Positions 34,451 through 38,254 of a stretch of 38,254 nucleotides of DNA are shown piece by piece. The notes under the pieces were generated by a model that was given only the letters and a program-made list of their open reading frames with translations, had not been told where the DNA came from and ran no database searches. The stretch comes from an uncultured Muribaculaceae bacterium (GTDB taxonomy: Bacteria; Bacteroidota; Bacteroidia; Bacteroidales; Muribaculaceae): positions 1-38,254 of the forward strand of contig CAJLTZ010000013.1 in NCBI GenBank assembly GCA_905209725.1, read 5' to 3'. A program made the translations under genes and the position numbers. Positions within the stretch are counted from its first letter, which is position 1. Each line of letters begins with the position of its first letter.

Positions 34451-37402
34451 CTATTTGCTACAGATGACATTAAAGTCTATTGCTGAAACATCTAAAAGAA
34501 ATTGCTTTACGTTACCCAAAAGTATTAGTATTTCTTCTGAGCATTTTTCCTTACTTAGCCCCGGTTGCACAATAACAACATGAAACTTCAACATTCTAGA
34601 ATTTAATGCCTGTTCTCGAAACCTTAATACGTTTTCATGTGTGCCTTTTAGAATAGAAGATGCTCTTCCCGACGATTGCTTACTCTCATCTCTTTTAAGT
34701 ATGCTATCAAAAATACGTCGACTCATAGTGTATTTCCAACGAATGGACTTTACTGCTTGTCCACATACTTGATAAAGATTGTTTATGTCACCCGATGGTT
34801 TTCCTCCTAATGCAAATTTAAGATGATATAGAGTAATTTCTATCCCTTCTTCTGATTCATCGAATCCAATTAGATCTGCAATTTCTCCAGCCCCATCATC
34901 GTCTATAATCAACTGATGTCTATCCCATATCTTCCTACTGAACACATATTGAATAGAGTCCTTCTGAAGCTCATGTTTCTTAGACCATTGAGATTCCTTG
35001 CTTAAAGTTACCCCAGTCCAATCTTCAATCCGCAAATCATTTTTTGCAAATTTCGGCGTATTTATTGGAGAATCAACCAAATGATTACCATAGAGAACAC
35101 TGCCATCGGCATAAAATATAGCCGGGATAAAATGATTGAAAAAATCATCGATCCCTTCGCTCACGTTTCCTCGAACAAAATATACGGGTTTGTCCATCGG
35201 TGAAAGCAATTCATAAAAAGTTCCACTCGATTTAAGACTACTCTTTGCACGAATCGTAAACGAATCATTGACTATCGTGAAGAACAGGTATCGTTCATCC
35301 GAACTCTCGGCATCAATTGATATTGTGCAATCTTCAAATGAAACGAAAACGTTTCCATACTGTAATAGGAGGGCGCCACCATCATAAACCTCAGGAGCCC
35401 AATCAAAATTAACCGGTCTGATATTAGGGTATAGTTTGATTAGTGAACTCTTAAGTGTTCCTTTAAAGATGCTATCTGGGTCAATTGACTCGTTAACCAA
35501 AAGAGAACCCATCTCATCACACCACCGTTTAAATTTGAAAAGGTTAGCACGTTCTCTTGACCAGATCTTGCCTTTACGAGAACATCCCAAACTGCACTTA
35601 TCTCCATCTCGATAACCAATCCCAAAGAAATTATTTTTTACAAGTTTTCCTCTGGTAACATCACTTAAGCCATCTTGCACACTACTACCAACAAAAGACT
35701 GAAATGAAATGTCTTTTCCATGAGGCAAACGTGCACCTACTGTAGTAAACATTAAGCGCCTAATGTCGTGAAATATGCGAAAGACCTTGTCTCCATCAAC
35801 TTTAATTGCATTACCGAAAATAGCGTCTAAAAACCTCTCTCCTCTTATTCCCATTGTGGAGTTAAGATAAATCCGCCTATTTCTTGCATCAAAATAAACT
35901 ACGATTAAGTCCCAGCCAAGGTTTTCCATTTTCCCGACTGTTCCCCAATCAACCATTGAGGTATGTCCCAAGACAACAACCAACATATCCATAGTGGAGG
36001 CCCACCTTTTGTATTGGTATTGCTTGATTCCAGGAAGTCCCTTTTCCCAGTTTCCCCAGTTTGTTGTTCTCGAGGTTGTAGAATATACTTCTGCACTAAG
36101 AGCCGGTCGAATGTCATCTATAGAGATTTCTTTTGTTAGAGAGCCCTTAAACTCTCGCATGAAATCGTTTATCTTTTGTTCTTCCGATGTCCGGCCATCG
36201 CTAATACGTGGTAATAAAAAATTCCAGTCTGCATCCTGCTGGTAAAGTTGATTTAGTTCTTGCGATATGGGTGCAGACGCAATGTTCGTTATAAAACTTG
36301 CGGCTCCTAAATTTGGAGCAGTTCTGGTAAATCTACCAATGAATTGCAGTGTAATCGGCAGGCTTTGACGCTCATCATGAACAGCAGCTATTTTGAGTTG
36401 TGGCAAATCATATCCCTCTCCCAACATATTTACACACACTACGATTTTATGCTCTCTATTGTTAATGCGAGCCATTATCTCGTTTTTCCTTGGTGTCCCA
36501 CTATGAATTAGGACAGGGTTCAAATCTGTATATTGTTCGTAAATTTTAAAAACTTCCTCTGCCCTTTTATGATCTTTACATCTGGCCATCATGATATGGT
36601 CAAATCCATTGTCAAGGTCTTCGCGAAGAATTTTAGTTGCTTCTTCTGCAATAGCCTTGTCCCCGTCATCCTTGTTGTATTTAATAATAGGATGGAACTT
36701 TATCGGCTTATAGTATCCCTCTTCCTGAGCTTTTCTGAGTGAATAGTTAAACAGAATCTTACCATCAAGACGTTTTCCGTCATTTCTAAAAGGCGTTGCG
36801 GTAAAAAGCAATACTTTTCGACCCGGGAAAAACGAAATAAAATTTGACCATGTATCAGCCTTACTATGATGTGCTTCATCTATAATTAGAAAATCTATCT
36901 CTGAGGCCAATTTACGCACTATATTTTCTTCGAGTTTTGCGACTGAAGCCATTGTTGTTACAATGACATTCTGCTCCATGATAGCCTTCCAATCTGAGAA
37001 TGGCTTAAGGCCCATAATTGCCATAACTTTAGGTAAATTTGTTTCTATATCAACTACTCCAATATTTTTAAGGATACCAAGAGTCCTATATTTTTTGGCA
37101 ATCTGGGATCTTAATGCATCTGATGGTACAACTACTAATGTCCTAATGCACTGATGTGCCACCATAAAAGAAAGCATAGTTTCAGTTTTACCCGTACCAG
37201 TAGGCATAACAATTATGCCATTCTCGTCCTCACCACATTCCAAATGAGCCATTATAGAATGAAGCGCACCTATTTGTGGAGAACGTAAACCGTGTTTCTC
37301 ATCTGAAAATTCAGTAGCATTCTGTGCCTTATTGAAATGAAAGTGACCATCCCATGACTGAGCAATCTCAGCGGGTGTCATATTTTGAATGTCAGATTCC
37401 AT
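34451..37402 (-). CDS. SF2 DEAD/DEAH helicase with large C-terminal region, putative defence protein
   Basis: 983 residues. Helicase motifs: I PTGTGKT (67-73), II DEAH (175-178), III TATP (201-204), and VI QFIGRFTR (353-360). This is the type-III-restriction/DEAD helicase layout. The C-terminal 600 residues are a separate region; around 840-862 DDGAGEIADLIGF (E840, D843) leads to LYHLK (H860, K862) and then LYQVCGQAVKSIRW. This resembles a PD-(D/E)XK-like nuclease core in which the usual (D/E)xK is HLK, so a fused nuclease is possible but unproven. The gene is AT-rich and divergent from vsr. A restriction-like or DNA-processing defence role is the best inference. Confidence 0.75.
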   Translation of the reverse strand: MESDIQNMTPAEIAQSWDGHFHFNKAQNATEFSDEKHGLRSPQIGALHSIMAHLECGEDENGIIVMPTGTGKTETMLSFMVAHQCIRTLVVVPSDALRSQIAKKYRTLGILKNIGVVDIETNLPKVMAIMGLKPFSDWKAIMEQNVIVTTMASVAKLEENIVRKLASEIDFLIIDEAHHSKADTWSNFISFFPGRKVLLFTATPFRNDGKRLDGKILFNYSLRKAQEEGYYKPIKFHPIIKYNKDDGDKAIAEEATKILREDLDNGFDHIMMARCKDHKRAEEVFKIYEQYTDLNPVLIHSGTPRKNEIMARINNREHKIVVCVNMLGEGYDLPQLKIAAVHDERQSLPITLQFIGRFTRTAPNLGAASFITNIASAPISQELNQLYQQDADWNFLLPRISDGRTSEEQKINDFMREFKGSLTKEISIDDIRPALSAEVYSTTSRTTNWGNWEKGLPGIKQYQYKRWASTMDMLVVVLGHTSMVDWGTVGKMENLGWDLIVVYFDARNRRIYLNSTMGIRGERFLDAIFGNAIKVDGDKVFRIFHDIRRLMFTTVGARLPHGKDISFQSFVGSSVQDGLSDVTRGKLVKNNFFGIGYRDGDKCSLGCSRKGKIWSRERANLFKFKRWCDEMGSLLVNESIDPDSIFKGTLKSSLIKLYPNIRPVNFDWAPEVYDGGALLLQYGNVFVSFEDCTISIDAESSDERYLFFTIVNDSFTIRAKSSLKSSGTFYELLSPMDKPVYFVRGNVSEGIDDFFNHFIPAIFYADGSVLYGNHLVDSPINTPKFAKNDLRIEDWTGVTLSKESQWSKKHELQKDSIQYVFSRKIWDRHQLIIDDDGAGEIADLIGFDESEEGIEITLYHLKFALGGKPSGDINNLYQVCGQAVKSIRWKYTMSRRIFDSILKRDESKQSSGRASSILKGTHENVLRFREQALNSRMLKFHVVIVQPGLSKEKCSEEILILLGNVKQFLLDVSAIDFNVICSK

Positions 37403-37463
37403 TAAATGTCAATCCAGGGATACTCAAACATCCATTGAAGAGGTCGGAGGGAGGATTCTTTCA

Positions 37464-37471
37464 CAAAATTA
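37464..37471 (-). promoter_or_regulatory. -7 element for the helicase gene
   Basis: Minus-strand TAATTTTG, about 60 bases before ATG 37402. No clear -33 element. Confidence 0.35.
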
Positions 37472-37498
37472 CAAAAAAAATTTAATTGACACTAATGT

Positions 37499-37530
37499 GT
37501 TGACGAATAGCAATATTGTTATTAACTTTG
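37499..37530 (+). promoter_or_regulatory. vsr promoter
   Basis: GTTG (37499-37502), 20 bases, TAACTTTG (37523-37530). Transcription would begin only a few bases before ATG 37541, giving an almost leaderless mRNA. Confidence 0.55.
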
Positions 37531-37540
37531 TTGTAATAAT

Positions 37541-38056
37541 ATGACTGATATTAAGACACCCGAACAGCGTAGCCGGAATATGGCGGCGATCAAGGGAAAG
37601 GATACTAAGCCGGAGATAATTGCACGGAAGTATCTTTTCTCCCGTGGGATGCGTTTCCGTATTCAAGTCAGAAAACTACCGGGGAATCCGGATATTGTTC
37701 TGCCGAAATACAAGACCGTCATTTTCGTCAACGGATGCTTTTGGCATGGGCATGAGGGATGCAAATATTTCCGGTTGCCAAAGTCCAATGTTGAGTTTTG
37801 GAAGGAGAAGATAAAGAACAATGTTGCTCGTGATGCCCGCAACGAAACTGAATTGAAAGCCCTTGGTTGGCGAGTAATCCGGGTATGGGAGTGTGAAATC
37901 AAAACTGTTAAAGGGAGAGAGGAGTATCTTAAACAACTGTATAGCTGCATTGTCAGGCCGACTCATTCATACTTTATCGAGTCTGACACGGATGAACCAT
38001 CCATGGCTGCCGAGCCTGAATCAGAGCACTTTTATGGCAATGACAACGATTCTTAA
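37541..38056 (+). CDS. vsr: Vsr-family very-short-patch repair endonuclease
   Basis: 171 residues. All landmarks of Vsr are present: the N-terminal RSRNMAAIKGKDTKPE, the PGNPDIVLPKYKTVIFVNGCFWHGHEGC block with the catalytic Asp and His, FRLPKSNVEFWKEKI and GWRVIRVWECEIK. Vsr nicks 5' of T in T:G mismatches that arise by deamination of 5-methylcytosine, so it normally accompanies a cytosine-5 methyltransferase. None lies in the window. It has its own promoter and lies divergent to the helicase gene. It may instead work with that helicase in a defence system. Confidence 0.93.
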   Translation: MTDIKTPEQRSRNMAAIKGKDTKPEIIARKYLFSRGMRFRIQVRKLPGNPDIVLPKYKTVIFVNGCFWHGHEGCKYFRLPKSNVEFWKEKIKNNVARDARNETELKALGWRVIRVWECEIKTVKGREEYLKQLYSCIVRPTHSYFIESDTDEPSMAAEPESEHFYGNDNDS

Positions 38057-38161
38057 CTTCGGTGTGCCATATTTTCGCCCATACTGTTTGTTAACTTTGT
38101 CAACGATAGCCGAAGTCTCGAAAAAATTTCGTAACTTTCCTCTAAAACGTATTTGTCAACA

Positions 38162-38254
38162 TCATACAGGAATAGCATCAAAAAAGGCAAAGTCTGCCAC
38201 ATTTTCTGACATACGGGCATAGTGATCAAATCCGTGGCGGTTGAGCGACAGATA
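38162..38254 (-). CDS. 3' end of a gene entering from the right edge
   Basis: A minus-strand frame is open from the window edge to TGA 38164-38162, giving 30 residues that end YARMSENVADFAFFDAIPV. The composition is protein-like but no family is recognised. As it lies next to vsr, a restriction-modification component is possible; this is a guess. The 38057-38161 gap holds only a weak ACTTCGG/CCGAAGT inverted repeat. Confidence 0.35.
   Translation of the reverse strand, partial: YLSLNRHGFDHYARMSENVADFAFFDAIPV

Noticed and set aside
38057..38161. Minus-strand frame reading VDKVNKQYGRKYG, which recalls the C-terminus of Y-family polymerases
   Set aside because: Too short, has stops on both sides and overlaps the vsr 3' end; the likeness is weak.

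Overview
The window comes from a Bacteroidales chromosome, most likely the Muribaculaceae/Prevotella side of the order (inference). The evidence is promoters of the Bacteroidetes type (TTG or TTTG, 19-21 bases, TAnnTTTG) ahead of many genes, almost no Shine-Dalgarno sites, secreted proteins ending in a T9SS-like tail (YNLQG...GxYIR), and typical Bacteroidetes families such as the fused SpmA-SpmB protein and PorT-like barrels.

Region 1 (1-22.7 kb) is host backbone with high GC. It opens with a possible divergent gene leaving the left edge and a decayed gene remnant, followed by a secreted glucan cluster: a large SusE/F-like starch-binding protein and two GH13 alpha-amylases. The 3' ends of the two amylase genes are nearly identical at DNA level, including a hairpin just after each stop. 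Then come valS (minus), two small secreted proteins, an SGNH hydrolase (minus), trpS with a fused SpmA-SpmB membrane protein, an outer-membrane barrel, a YitT transporter, pepT-miaA (minus), a secreted DNA/RNA nuclease and mnmE.

Region 2 (about 22.6-34.35 kb) is an NBU-like integrative mobilizable element. It carries a regulator with a zinc-finger-like N-terminus and four HTH domains, a tyrosine integrase, a small AT-rich cargo island (ribbon-helix-helix protein, lipoprotein, unknown protein), a membrane-anchored acidic protein, an excisionase-like HTH protein, a DUF3987 ATPase, a zinc/Toprim primase-like protein, a DUF3408 protein, a structured oriT candidate, a MobC-like protein, an HUH relaxase, a frameshifted membrane helper and two related unknown genes, one of them broken. 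The integrase and the replication/mobilization operon have matching promoters preceded by tandem TTGGAGA-type boxes at about 11-base period, which suggests one activator co-regulates excision and transfer. The element starts next to the 3' end of mnmE, the same gene end used by SGI1-family islands.

Region 3 (34.4-38.25 kb) is AT-rich and looks like defence cargo. It has a 983-residue SF2 helicase with a possible C-terminal nuclease-like domain, transcribed divergently from a Vsr-type endonuclease, and the 3' end of another gene at the right edge. No DNA methyltransferase, tRNA, rRNA, CRISPR array or transposase was seen.
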